Positions 1 to 8,708 of a stretch of DNA of 43,014 bases are shown here, piece by piece. The stretch's first letter is position 1. Every line of letters begins with the position of its first letter. This DNA comes from an uncultured Lachnospiraceae bacterium (GTDB lineage Bacteria > Bacillota > Clostridia > Lachnospirales > Lachnospiraceae). The stretch is from assembly GCA_910585555.1 (NCBI GenBank), contig CAJUFU010000001.1, positions 77,182 to 120,195 on the forward strand, read 5' to 3'. The notes beneath the pieces are model-generated. The model was not told where the DNA came from. It made no database searches and worked only from the letters and a program-made list of their open reading frames with translations. A program made the position numbers and the translations under genes.

Positions 1-2
1 TA

Positions 3-860
3 CGCAGACGTATAAGGGCAGTTCTGCTGGCGGTGGTGGTCATCTGCCTGGTTTTGATCGGGAGGGAGTATGCCTTGTCAGCCAGGCATAAGGCACAGAA
101 GGAGGCGTTGTTAGAACAGCTTAAGCGGGCGGAAAATGAGCGGGAGAATGGAAAGCCTGCAAAGGAACTGCCAAAAGGCGGTCAGGAAAGCGAGAAGGCG
201 GATGGGGATTTAGCGGACAGCGCCGCGGAAGGTAAGGATGCAGAAGAAGTCCGGATGGGGGAAGATAAAGTTGCCGTATTGGAGGAATATGCGGGCTTAT
301 ATGAAGAAAACGAAGACATGGCAGGCTGGCTTTCTGTTGAGGGCACCAAGATTGATTATCCGGTGATGCAAGGGGAAGACGACGAGTATTATCTGCATCA
401 CGATTTTTATGGACAGGAAAGCAAATATGGGTGTCTTTATGTGAGAAACCGGGCGGATATAGACAAGGGCACAAATTTTGTCGTATATGGGCATAATATG
501 AAAGACGGCTCCATGTTTGGGGAGCTGGATTTGTATCTGGAAGAAGGGTTTTACAGAGAGCATCCGCTTATACGCTTTGATTCCCTTTTTGAAAAGAGGA
601 CTTATGAGATCATAGCGGTTTTTCGTTCTCAGGTTTATGACCAGGCGGAGGATGTGTTTCGATATTATCAGTTCTAAGAAGCGGATACAGAAGAGGAATT
701 TGATGATTTTTATGAGAATATCAAAGCCCTTTCTCTCTACGATACGGGCGTGGAGGCACAGTTTGGCGATCAGTTTATAACCCTGTCCACCTGTGCTTAC
801 CATGTGGAGGATGGGCGGTTTGTGGTGGTGGCAAAACGGCAGAAGGAAGAACGGAAATAG
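3..860 (+). pseudogene. srtB: Class B sortase, 5' cut by window, in-frame TAA
   Basis: Class B sortases are membrane-anchored cysteine transpeptidases that attach proteins to peptidoglycan or build pili. The reading frame is open from the left edge, so the true start lies outside the window. It begins with a hydrophobic segment (about bases 18-62) and an acidic Lys/Glu-rich linker. The sortase fold follows, with WLSVEGTKIDYPVMQ and the catalytic His in VVYGHNMKDGSMFG. A TAA at 675-677 stops the frame after YYQF. The same frame then continues without shift (EADTEEEFDDFYENIKAL...) to TAG at 858-860. This second part holds the catalytic Cys in TLSTC and the Arg eight residues later (DGRFVVV). 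Only one stop separates two fully collinear halves. The upstream product alone would lack Cys and Arg and be inactive. It could be a recent nonsense mutation, a sequencing error, or a readthrough stop. Confidence 0.85.
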
Positions 861-888
861 AAGAAAAAGCCGCCTGCCAAATTTGAAA

Positions 889-918
889 TTGTAAAATCTT
901 GATTTCCGTGCATATAAT
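889..918 (+). promoter_or_regulatory. Possible sigma-A promoter of spoVT
   Basis: TTGTAA (889-894) and TATAAT (913-918) are separated by 18 bases, 92 bases before the spoVT start. A GCATA at 910-914 resembles a forespore sigma-G -35 box, as would fit spoVT, but no convincing sigma-G -10 box follows at the right distance. Confidence 0.35.
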
Positions 919-1009
919 TTCCTGCTTTACAAATAATAGTAAAAACGTAGAGATAAAGAAAAGAGAAAGCTACACTACGATTATGATTGGCAGATGGAGG
1001 TTATATGAT

Positions 1010-1552
1010 ATGAAAGCAACTGGTATAGTCAGACGAATAGATGATCTGGGACGTATTGTGATTCCCAAGGAGATTCGCAGGACGCTGCGCATCAGGGAAT
1101 CGGACCCTTTGGAAATTTTTACGGACAGGGAGGGTGAGATTATCTTAAAGAAATATTCCCCCATAGGCGAGATGGGCACCTTTGCAAAGCAGTATGCGGA
1201 GAGTATGGCGCAGGTGTCGGGACATATTGCGATGATTTCAGACAGAGATCAGTTCATCGCGGTATCCGGCGGGATGAAGAACCTGCTGGGGAAATCCATC
1301 AGCAGGGAATTGGAGGAAAAGATCAATCACAGAGAAAGCCTGGTGGCAGCGAAAGGAGACAGGAATTTTATTCAGGTCAGTACCGATGCGGATGAGTTTC
1401 ATCATGAGGCCATCAGCCCGATTATCTGTGAGGGGGATGTGATCGGGTCGGTCATCCTTTTGGAGACAGATCACAAATCCAAGATGGGAGAGGTAGAACA
1501 GAAGCTGATTCAATCTGCGGCGGGGTTCTTGGGCAGGCAGATGGAACAATAA
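1010..1552 (+). CDS. spoVT: Stage V sporulation protein T (AbrB/GAF-like regulator)
   Basis: SpoVT is a DNA-binding regulator of late forespore gene expression and spore coat/cortex quality. The 180-residue product (B. subtilis SpoVT is about 178) starts with a swapped-hairpin AbrB domain, MKATGIVRRIDDLGRIVIPKEIRR, residues 1-50. A GAF-like ligand domain fills the rest (residues 55-178, HIAMISDRDQFIAVSG... VIGSVILLE). The start at 1010 is chosen because GGAGG at 996-1000 sits nine bases upstream and because MKATG is the family's N-terminus. The frame is open further upstream to 899, but that extension has no family resemblance. It is monocistronic, with its own terminator immediately downstream. 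Confidence 0.95.
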   Translation: MKATGIVRRIDDLGRIVIPKEIRRTLRIRESDPLEIFTDREGEIILKKYSPIGEMGTFAKQYAESMAQVSGHIAMISDRDQFIAVSGGMKNLLGKSISRELEEKINHRESLVAAKGDRNFIQVSTDADEFHHEAISPIICEGDVIGSVILLETDHKSKMGEVEQKLIQSAAGFLGRQMEQ

Positions 1553-1557
1553 AACAG

Positions 1558-1597
1558 GCTGTCGTCATGACTGTAAAGGGTCGGACGACAGCTTTTA
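1558..1597 (+). terminator. Rho-independent terminator after spoVT
   Basis: GCTGTCGTC (1558-1566) pairs perfectly with GACGACAGC (1584-1592), with a 17-base loop, and is followed by TTTTA. It starts 5 bases after the spoVT stop. Confidence 0.85.
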
Positions 1598-1734
1598 TTC
1601 ATAGGAAAACACTTTTCTATTTACATAAAAGGGTGTATGATAGGTACGGGATTTGTTTTATGAATTCCGGCACTGATGGAGGTTTTACCAAAAAATAAGA
1701 GAAAACGCCACGTCCGGTGATGGAGGGAAAAACC

Positions 1735-3189
1735 ATGGACAGACAGAATTTGACACTGCTTACCGACCTGTACGAGCTTACCATGATGCAGGGATATTTT
1801 AAGAATAAGGATCAGAATGAAACGGTGATTTTTGATGCCTTTTACCGTAATAATCCCTGTGACGGCGGCTTTGCCATTGCAGCGGGATTAGAGCAGCTGA
1901 TTCAGTATATCAGGGAGCTGCATTTTGAGGAGGAAGATATTGCTTATCTAAAAAGCCTTGGCATCTTTGACCAGGATTTCCTGGAGTATCTGAAGACATT
2001 CAGATTTACCGGAGATATTTATGCCATTCCAGAAGGGACGGTGGTATTTCCCAGAGAACCGCTGGTGAAGGTGATCGCACCAATCATGCAGGCGCAGCTT
2101 GTGGAGACGGCGATTCTAAATATTGTCAATCATCAGAGTCTGATTGCCACGAAAGCGGCCAGGGTCTGTTATGCAGCCCAGGGGGACGGCATCATGGAGT
2201 TTGGTCTTCGCCGGGCCCAGGGACCGGATGCGGGAACCTATGGCGCGAGAGCCGCAGTCATTGGGGGATGTGTGGGAACTTCCAATGTGCTCTGCGGGCA
2301 GCTGTTTGATGTGCCGGTGAAAGGCACCCACGCTCACAGCTGGATTATGAGTTTCCCGGATGAATATACGGCATTTAAGACCTATGCGGATATGTATCCT
2401 TCGGCCTGCATCTTGCTGGTGGATACTTATGATACCTTAAAGTCCGGTGTGCCCAACGCAATCCGGGTTTTCAAAGAGATGAGAGAGGCGGGGATTCCAC
2501 TTACATTTTATGGAATCCGCCTGGACAGCGGCGACCTGGCTTATCTTTCCAAGAAGGCAAGAAAGATGCTGGATGAGGCGGGATTTCCGGATGCGGTGAT
2601 CTCTGCGTCCAACGACCTGGACGAGTTTTTGATTCAGAGCTTAAAAGACCAGGGAGCTAAAATTACTTCCTGGGGTGTGGGAACCCATCTGATTACCTCC
2701 AAGGACTGCCCGTCCTTCGGCGGTGTGTACAAGCTGGCGGCTATTATGGGCAAGGACGGCAAGTTCATCCCGAAGATCAAGCTTTCTGAAAATTCAGAGA
2801 AAGTGACGAACCCGGGCAATAAGACGGTGTATCGTGTGTATGAGAAAGAGAGCGGGAAGATTAAGGCCGACTTGATCTGTCTGGTGGACGAAGTATTCGA
2901 CGAGAAGGAGCCTCTTATGCTGTTTGACCCCATGGAGCCCTGGAAGAAGACGAAGCTTGCGCCGGGCAGTTATGTTCTGAGAGATTTGATGGTACAGGTG
3001 TTCAAGAATGGCGAGTGTTGTTATACTTCCCCGAAGGTGATGGATATCCAGGCATATTGTAAGAAAGAGCAGGAGACTCTCTGGGATGAGACCAGGCGTC
3101 TGGTGAATCCCCATAGGGTGTATGTGGATTTGTCCAGCAGGCTTTATGATATCAAGATACAGCTTCTTGACCAGATGAGTCAATCATAA
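1735..3189 (+). CDS. pncB: Nicotinate phosphoribosyltransferase
   Basis: This cytosolic NAD salvage enzyme converts nicotinate, PRPP and ATP to nicotinate mononucleotide. The 484-residue protein opens with the family signature NLTLLTDLYELTMMQGYF and carries GTHAHSW (His199), the segment holding the histidine phosphorylated during catalysis. YGIRLDSGDLAYLSKKAR and SWGVGTHLITSKDCPSFGGVYKL are typical phosphoribosyl-binding regions. The start is set at ATG 1735, with GGAGGG at 1722-1727 upstream. A GTG at 1717 is in frame but lies before the ribosome binding site. Only 12 bases separate its stop from the next gene, so it may head the five-gene run ending at 7288. No strong promoter was found; TATGAT at 1636-1641 is a possible -10 with a poor -35. 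Confidence 0.95.
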   Translation: MDRQNLTLLTDLYELTMMQGYFKNKDQNETVIFDAFYRNNPCDGGFAIAAGLEQLIQYIRELHFEEEDIAYLKSLGIFDQDFLEYLKTFRFTGDIYAIPEGTVVFPREPLVKVIAPIMQAQLVETAILNIVNHQSLIATKAARVCYAAQGDGIMEFGLRRAQGPDAGTYGARAAVIGGCVGTSNVLCGQLFDVPVKGTHAHSWIMSFPDEYTAFKTYADMYPSACILLVDTYDTLKSGVPNAIRVFKEMREAGIPLTFYGIRLDSGDLAYLSKKARKMLDEAGFPDAVISASNDLDEFLIQSLKDQGAKITSWGVGTHLITSKDCPSFGGVYKLAAIMGKDGKFIPKIKLSENSEKVTNPGNKTVYRVYEKESGKIKADLICLVDEVFDEKEPLMLFDPMEPWKKTKLAPGSYVLRDLMVQVFKNGECCYTSPKVMDIQAYCKKEQETLWDETRRLVNPHRVYVDLSSRLYDIKIQLLDQMSQS

Positions 3190-3201
3190 TGGGAATGACC
3201 A

Positions 3202-4314
3202 ATGAACAGGTGTAGATACAGAATTGCATTTGTGCTGTTTATGGCACTGCTGTGTTGTCCGCTGCTGGCTTATACGGTACAGGCGGCACCGACAGAAGCG
3301 GAGAATGGTACTGTGCTTGGAGCGTATGAGGCATATTATGAGCGTCTGATGTCCATTCCGGACCGGGATGGCATAGAAGCGTGCGGCTTCCGCGTGGTGG
3401 AAGATCAGATCTTTGCTCTTTATCCGGATGAGGAAGACAGTCTTTTTATGGTGCCGGCCTTTGATGAGCAGTATAACCGGCTGGCACTGTTTCTTGTGGA
3501 TGCTGAGGGGCAGATTCTCTACCGTACAGAACAGTTAGAGACCAATCACTGTGTCACCGGGCGCATGAGACAGCCGATACAGTCTATTGCGGCGGTTTCT
3601 TTTCAGGATTTGAACCGGGACGGCCTTTTGGATATCATCCTGATCACTTCCTGTGTCAATGAGAACGAGGCCTATACGGGCAAGACCTACAAGGTGGGGG
3701 ATGTGCTTTTTCAAAACAGGAGCGGGGACGGCTTTTACAGGGATTATAGAATATCGGATAAAATAAATCGTTTTGGCATGAATAAGAGCGCAGAGTCCAT
3801 CATAGCCTTTGTCAGGGACGGGAATTCCACGGAATTTCTGTATACGGCGTCCACACTGCGGGAGCTGCAGCAAAACGGATTCTGGGTGATCAACGAGCAG
3901 TGTTATTTCCGGACTTTTGGCAAGCTGGGAAAGCTGCAGGTAACGCCGGGGACTTATCGGATTGCGGATTATGATGTGTTTATGATCTATCTGGTGAATG
4001 AGCAGGGGGATATCGTATCCGTGCTGCAGCCCATGGGGGAATACGATAATCTCTATGCGCTCAAGGGGGTCACCTGCAGGGACATCGACGGGGATGGTCT
4101 GAAAGATATTGTGATTTTGGCCAGATACAGTTATGAGGGCGAGGGCGGAGAATTGCTGATTGAGAGTGATTACCGCATTTATTACCAGAGAACCGGGGGT
4201 TTTGTTCCGGATATGGAGATCAGGGACGCATACCGGTGCGGGGATGAAGATACCATGGAGATACTGGTGGAGAAGGCGCGTGCCTACTGGGGGTGGCAGA
4301 CGACAAATGATTAG
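3202..4314 (+). CDS. Secreted FG-GAP/VCBS-like protein, function unknown
   Basis: The 370-residue product has a signal peptide (charged MNRCRYR, hydrophobic core, likely cleavage after VQA near residue 28) and should be exported. Two calcium-binding beta-propeller-type motifs are visible: DLNRDGLLDIILIT (about residues 136-149) and DIDGDGLKDIVILAR (about 294-308). This is the DxDxDG-plus-hydrophobic pattern of FG-GAP/VCBS repeats. No enzyme motif was recognised. Its last 8 bases overlap the response-regulator start, so the two are translationally coupled. This placement suggests an extracytoplasmic partner or sensor for the two-component system; that role is inference. The ribosome binding site is weak, and translation may depend on the preceding pncB. 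Confidence 0.8.
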   Translation: MNRCRYRIAFVLFMALLCCPLLAYTVQAAPTEAENGTVLGAYEAYYERLMSIPDRDGIEACGFRVVEDQIFALYPDEEDSLFMVPAFDEQYNRLALFLVDAEGQILYRTEQLETNHCVTGRMRQPIQSIAAVSFQDLNRDGLLDIILITSCVNENEAYTGKTYKVGDVLFQNRSGDGFYRDYRISDKINRFGMNKSAESIIAFVRDGNSTEFLYTASTLRELQQNGFWVINEQCYFRTFGKLGKLQVTPGTYRIADYDVFMIYLVNEQGDIVSVLQPMGEYDNLYALKGVTCRDIDGDGLKDIVILARYSYEGEGGELLIESDYRIYYQRTGGFVPDMEIRDAYRCGDEDTMEILVEKARAYWGWQTTND

Positions 4315-4966
4315 GATACTGATTGTGGACGACGAGAAGCCAATCTGTGATTTGATAGACTTAAATCTTTCTTCTGCGGGCTATCACTGCACGTCGGTGC
4401 AGGATGGGCTGAAAGCCATCGATTTGATAGAGAAAGAAGCGTTTGATCTGGTTCTTTTGGATATTATGCTGCCGGGAGCGGACGGCTATGATGTGATGGA
4501 GTACATAAGACCTCTGGGGATTCCGGTGATCTTTATCACCGCCAAACATGAGGTCAAGAACCGGGTGAAAGGTCTTAAGCTGGGTGCGGATGATTACCTG
4601 GTGAAGCCTTTTGACGTGGTGGAGTTAGTGGCACGGGTAGAAGCGGTGCTTCGCCGGTATAACAAGGCGGAACAGCGGCTTGCGGCCGGGGATGTGGAGG
4701 TGGATGTGGATGCCCGCAGAGTCACCAGGGCGGGACAGCCTGTGGAACTTACCAACAAGGAATTTGGTCTTTTGCTTCTATTTATGAGAAATAAAAATGT
4801 GGCCTTGTTTCGGGAGACTCTGTATGAAAAGGTTTGGGAAGGAGAGTACTTTGCGGACAGCCGCACGCTGGATTTGCATGTCCAGCGCCTGCGGAAGAAA
4901 CTTGGCTGGGAGCATAATCTGGTGGCAGTGTATAAGGTGGGCTATCGTTTAGAGGTGCAGGAATGA
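4307..4966 (+). CDS. OmpR/PhoB-family response regulator
   Basis: This is a cytosolic transcription factor of 219 residues. The receiver domain (1-115) has the acidic pocket Asp8/Asp9, phospho-acceptor Asp52 (VLLDIMLPGADGYDV), Thr78 and Lys100 (YLVKPF). The C-terminal winged helix (about 125-217) shows LTNKEFGLLLLFMRN and SRTLDLHVQRLRKKLG. The start at 4307 gives MIRILIVDDE, the expected receiver N-terminus. It lies inside the end of the preceding gene with GGGGGTGG upstream; the open frame reaching back to 4160 is read-through of that gene. It overlaps the kinase gene by four bases (ATGA). Targets are unknown. Confidence 0.95.
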   Translation: MIRILIVDDEKPICDLIDLNLSSAGYHCTSVQDGLKAIDLIEKEAFDLVLLDIMLPGADGYDVMEYIRPLGIPVIFITAKHEVKNRVKGLKLGADDYLVKPFDVVELVARVEAVLRRYNKAEQRLAAGDVEVDVDARRVTRAGQPVELTNKEFGLLLLFMRNKNVALFRETLYEKVWEGEYFADSRTLDLHVQRLRKKLGWEHNLVAVYKVGYRLEVQE

Positions 4967-6468
4967 AATTTTCAATTAAATTAGTGCTTTCTACCATGAT
5001 TGTGCTGGCCTTGGCGCTGGGATTCAGCGGGTTTTACTTCGTCAACTATGTGTTTGAGACTTCTCTGGAAAGAGAGGTGGGGCAGGCTCTTGACGAGAGC
5101 AGTATTTTAAGCTTTGCCTTTGAGACGGCGGCTTTGAATGTACCGCTCAAATACAGTGTTCTGCCGGACAGCGTGGTGGAGGAGATTGCCTCCAAACTGG
5201 AAACGGGGGGACAAAGCGGCGGCCGCCTTCTCAGGATAGCGGATGAGGAGCAAACGATTCTGTATACCAGCGATGGGTTTACGGCGGATGAGGGCCTGCT
5301 TCCACAGACAAACCAACATACCAAATCCTATCGTATCATTAATGAACAAGACAGTTATTATGTGCATACCTGTGTGTCGATCAATGCGCTGGACAGGATT
5401 CTTTTCCTGGAAACCATGAAGAATGTGACTGGCGTCTTTACGGAGCGTGCCATGGGCTTTTCTCTGTACCGCAAGGTGACGGTGGTTATGCTGTTAACTG
5501 GAATGGTCATTATGCTGGTAATCGCCTCTCTTTTGACCAAACCCATTCTTCTGTTGACCAAGGCCACAAAGAGAATGGCGGCGGGAGATTATGCTTACCG
5601 GGCCAGACAGATCAGCCAGGATGAGCTGGGGCAGCTCACCAGGGATTTTAATGGGATGGCCAATGCGCTGGAGGAAAACATCAGTAAGCTGGAAGAAGAG
5701 ATTGAGGCCAGGGAAGAGTTTATGGGAGCCTTTGCCCATGAATTGAAAACGCCCCTGACGGCCATCATCGGCTATGCGGATATGCTGCGCTCCCACAAGC
5801 TGGATGAGGAGAAGAGTATTCTGTCAGCCAATTATATTTATACGGAGGGAAAGCGTCTGGAAGCCATGTCTTTCCGGCTCTTGGATATCATCGTGGCCAA
5901 GCAGGAAGAGGCGGATTTACAGGAGATTCCGGTGCGGGAACTGTTTACGTATTTGGAGGAAATGTTTGCGGAGAAAAGAAAGTTTGCTATCCGCTTTCAA
6001 TATGAGGAGGCCGATGTGTGGGCGGAGGCCAATCTGATCAAGACAGTCATGGTGAATCTGATCGACAATGCCTGTAAGGCCTCAGAGCCGCCCGCGGCAG
6101 CTTCGAAGACGGACGGCGCGCCCCAGGCGGAGGATGGGGCGGCTGCAGAGGCCCAGAGGGGCGCTTTTGGGAAAGACGGTGTGATTGAAGTCATAGGGCA
6201 GGCGGCAGAAGATGGCTACCGGTTAGCTGTGAAAGATTATGGCATCGGTATACCGGAGGCGGAGCTGCATAAGATTGTCAAAGCCTTTTATATGGTGGAT
6301 AAGTCCAGGGCCAGGAGCAAGAACGGCGCAGGTCTTGGACTGGCGCTGTGTGCGGAGATTTTGAAGATACACCACAGCCAGTTACAGATCGAGAGTAAAG
6401 TCGGGGAAGGTTCCTGTTTTAGTTTCGTCCTTCCTGCAAAGAAGAATAGAGGAACTTATGAAGAGTAA
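4963..6468 (+). CDS. HAMP-domain sensor histidine kinase
   Basis: This membrane sensor kinase of 501 residues is the partner of the upstream regulator. TM1 is at residues 8-30, an extracytoplasmic sensing region runs to about 165, and TM2 spans roughly 170-192. HAMP follows (about 190-245), then HisKA with phospho-acceptor His259 in FAHELKTPLTAIIGY. The HATPase domain has the N-box VNLIDNACKAS (about 363-373), the G1 motif DYGIGIP (425-431) and the G2 motif GAGLGLALC (about 456-464). Between N-box and G1 lies an Ala/Gly/Glu-rich insertion of about 30 residues (375-405), encoded by very GC-rich DNA, longer than usual here. The start ATG overlaps the regulator stop. The stop overlaps the next gene by 11 bases. 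Confidence 0.95.
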   Translation: MKFSIKLVLSTMIVLALALGFSGFYFVNYVFETSLEREVGQALDESSILSFAFETAALNVPLKYSVLPDSVVEEIASKLETGGQSGGRLLRIADEEQTILYTSDGFTADEGLLPQTNQHTKSYRIINEQDSYYVHTCVSINALDRILFLETMKNVTGVFTERAMGFSLYRKVTVVMLLTGMVIMLVIASLLTKPILLLTKATKRMAAGDYAYRARQISQDELGQLTRDFNGMANALEENISKLEEEIEAREEFMGAFAHELKTPLTAIIGYADMLRSHKLDEEKSILSANYIYTEGKRLEAMSFRLLDIIVAKQEEADLQEIPVRELFTYLEEMFAEKRKFAIRFQYEEADVWAEANLIKTVMVNLIDNACKASEPPAAASKTDGAPQAEDGAAAEAQRGAFGKDGVIEVIGQAAEDGYRLAVKDYGIGIPEAELHKIVKAFYMVDKSRARSKNGAGLGLALCAEILKIHHSQLQIESKVGEGSCFSFVLPAKKNRGTYEE

Positions 6469-7288
6469 GATATACTATCTGGCCTTTCCGGTGATTGCGG
6501 CCTTTGCCATGGTCATTTCCATATGGGGGCCGGAAACGCTGGCCCGGTACAAAGACCAGGGAATTCTGGACAGACCGCATACGGAGAATGTGGAAAATGC
6601 CGGAGAGGGTTACCGCTATCAGATGAACGGTAACGAAAAGCTTTATATCCTGTCCTGCTGTCTGAGCAGCCAGACGCTTCCGGAGAGTGAGTTAAACGCC
6701 ATGGCGCGGGCGGCGGATACAGGGGTGGAATACCAGGAGCTGGAAGGCTCTTATGCTTTCGTGGTGAACCGCAGAGGACCTTCCGGCAAGGAAATTACGG
6801 ACGAACAGATTTTTGCCGCCTGCAACGAAGGACTGGATATGCTCAAGGAAAAGGGAATCCTGCCGGAACAAGTAAAGCAAGTGGATGTGTCTTCCTATAA
6901 TGTCACGCTGTATTCGGCCATTGATGTGTTGGAGCCCCGTAACAATGTGGCGGTTTGGAAGATGAGTCTTTCCAATTCCCAGAAAAACGCGGATAAGGAA
7001 AACCGCCTGATGGATGCCTATATTGATGCGGATGACGGGAAGATTTATGAATTCTATGTGCGCACACCGCTTCTGTGGGAGGATATTGATGCGGACGGGC
7101 TTGTGGCGGCCTGGGCGGAATATATGGGATTAAGCGCTCCGGTGCCCTATGAGTCTGACAATCCCCTCTTAGAGACCACTCCCTATTTCCGCAAATATGT
7201 ATTCGTGGGCATGGGGAATGGCCAGACGGTGGTCACGGTGGGGTTCTATGAGGGCATCAATGAATTGTTCCTGAAAGTTTCCAAGTAA
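6458..7288 (+). CDS. Membrane-anchored protein of the two-component operon, unknown
   Basis: The 276-residue protein has an uncleaved N-terminal membrane segment (residues 5-24, YYLAFPVIAAFAMVISIW) followed by a soluble domain that should lie outside the cell. The end has a GMGNGQTVVTVGFYEG strand-turn-strand. I recognise no domain; the alternating strands and the passage YIDADDGKIYEFYVRTPL loosely recall PepSY-type fragments, but this is weak. The gene starts inside the kinase gene (11-base overlap), so its synthesis is tied to the kinase. An accessory or inhibitor protein acting on the kinase sensor domain is a reasonable guess, not shown by sequence. Confidence 0.75.
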   Translation: MKSKIYYLAFPVIAAFAMVISIWGPETLARYKDQGILDRPHTENVENAGEGYRYQMNGNEKLYILSCCLSSQTLPESELNAMARAADTGVEYQELEGSYAFVVNRRGPSGKEITDEQIFAACNEGLDMLKEKGILPEQVKQVDVSSYNVTLYSAIDVLEPRNNVAVWKMSLSNSQKNADKENRLMDAYIDADDGKIYEFYVRTPLLWEDIDADGLVAAWAEYMGLSAPVPYESDNPLLETTPYFRKYVFVGMGNGQTVVTVGFYEGINELFLKVSK

Positions 7289-7303
7289 GGCGGAAACTTT
7301 CAG
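7271..7303. terminator. Perfect 12-bp hairpin between convergent genes
   Basis: CTGAAAGTTTCC (7271-7282) and GGAAACTTTCAG (7292-7303) form a perfect stem with a 9-base loop. It overlaps the stop of the membrane-protein gene and lies 9 bases from the end of the convergent GH4 gene. There is no uridine run on either side, so it may terminate weakly or act as a bidirectional RNA-end stabiliser. Confidence 0.6.
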
Positions 7304-7311
7304 GCCTGCGG

Positions 7312-8637
7312 TTACCTTCCTCCGTGCTGAAACTGGGGCAGATAGGCTTCACTCTCTGCCAGAATATCATCCAGTATGCTGCGGGCTGTGGAGGCAGAAT
7401 TAACCAGGGGATGAATGGTCAGGGCCTGCAGGGCTTTGTTGTAATCTCCGTAAATGGCGGCTTCGATGGTGAGCTGCTCATAGGCCTTCACATTCTGTAA
7501 GAGTCCCCGGATGGCAAGGGGTGTATGCCCGATATGCAGGGGGTGTGCGCCGTCTGCATCGATCACACAGTTTCGCTCGATTACGGCATCATAGGGCAGG
7601 TCTGCGTTGGTGCCGCAGTTTAGGACATTCACAGTCTGGATGTCCTTTTTGTTATTATAGATGGAATCGATCAGGGAGCAGGCGGCGTCGGAGTAGCGCG
7701 CTCCGCCCCGGGAGGCAAGCTGCGGGGGCTTTTGGTCCAATTCCGGATTCTTGTACAGATCAAACAGTTCTTTCTCCACTTTCTTGATCACTTCGCCGCG
7801 GCAGCCTTTTGTCTCGGCGTCTTTGATACATTCCGCCAGCATTTCCGGCTGCATATAGTAATATTTCAGATAACTTACCGGCACCATGCCCAGAGATTTC
7901 AGGAAAACGGGGTCATAATGAATCTCCGGGATGTTAGCCATGATTTCTTTGGCGGAGTCAGAGCAGATCTTATGGATGGCCTCCATGGTCACATCCTGTC
8001 CGTGCACTAAGACCCTCTTAGCCCAAATGAGATGATTGATGCCCACGAAATCGCAGAAAACATCTTCTACAGGACAAGCAAATTTCTCCGCCATATCGTT
8101 GATCATGTTGATGGGGCAGTTGCACAGTCCGATGGCTTTCACAGCGGTGTGGTTTAACACCGCTTCGGTCAGGATGCCGGAAGGGTTGGCGAAATTGATT
8201 AGCCATGCCTGTGGGCACAGTTCTTCCATATCTTTACAAATATCCAGGATGACCGGAATGGAGCGCAGCGCTTTGGCAAAGCCGCCGGCGCCGGTGGTCT
8301 CCTGGCCGATTTTCTGATAGCGCAGGGGAATCTTCTCATCCCGGATACGGGCGTCCAGATTGCCTACGCGAAACTGGGTGGTGACAAAGTCGGCATCCTT
8401 TAGAGCTTCCCGTCTGTCTATGGTGGCGTGTACTTGCAGGTCGGCGCCGCTCTTTTGGACCATCCGCCGGGCCAGGTCGGTGACGATTTCCAGCTTCTTT
8501 CTGCCGGCTTCAATATCTACCAGATAAATATCTTTGACGGGAAGGGATGCCATGCGCTTGATAAAGCCTTCGATCAGTTCCGGCGTGTAGCTGGAACCGC
8601 CCCCGATGGTTGCAATTTTTAAACCTCTCTTGGTCAT
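7312..8637 (-). CDS. Family 4 glycosidase, 6-phospho-beta-glucosidase type
   Basis: GH4 enzymes hydrolyse phosphorylated disaccharides in the cytosol by an NAD+ and Mn2+-dependent redox-elimination mechanism. The 441-residue product has the N-terminal dinucleotide motif KIATIGGGSSYTPELIEG. It also has GQETTGAGGFAKALRSIP, the NPSG motif (INFANPSGILTEAV), the metal-binding Cys in LCNCPINM, and the metal-binding His in FVGINHL. These match the LicH/CelF branch better than alpha-galactosidases. SD-like AGGAA precedes the start. It lies 71 bases downstream of the lacI gene on the same strand and is probably cotranscribed. No PTS gene is nearby, so the source of its phosphorylated substrate is open. 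The exact substrate is not decided by sequence. Confidence 0.9.
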   Translation of the reverse strand: MTKRGLKIATIGGGSSYTPELIEGFIKRMASLPVKDIYLVDIEAGRKKLEIVTDLARRMVQKSGADLQVHATIDRREALKDADFVTTQFRVGNLDARIRDEKIPLRYQKIGQETTGAGGFAKALRSIPVILDICKDMEELCPQAWLINFANPSGILTEAVLNHTAVKAIGLCNCPINMINDMAEKFACPVEDVFCDFVGINHLIWAKRVLVHGQDVTMEAIHKICSDSAKEIMANIPEIHYDPVFLKSLGMVPVSYLKYYYMQPEMLAECIKDAETKGCRGEVIKKVEKELFDLYKNPELDQKPPQLASRGGARYSDAACSLIDSIYNNKKDIQTVNVLNCGTNADLPYDAVIERNCVIDADGAHPLHIGHTPLAIRGLLQNVKAYEQLTIEAAIYGDYNKALQALTIHPLVNSASTARSILDDILAESEAYLPQFQHGGR

Positions 8638-8708
8638 GATGTGTTCCTCTTATTTCTTATCTTTATTCCCGCAGCCGGAAAGCCAGACGGCTGTCTGCGG
8701 CGGGGCCT

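Noticed and set aside
297..803. Minus-strand open frame spanning the sortase stop
   Set aside because: It is antisense to a recognisable sortase, has no family resemblance and no ribosome binding site.
4160..4306. N-terminal extension of the response regulator
   Set aside because: It is the out-of-frame 3' end of the FG-GAP gene; the receiver domain begins exactly at ATG 4307.
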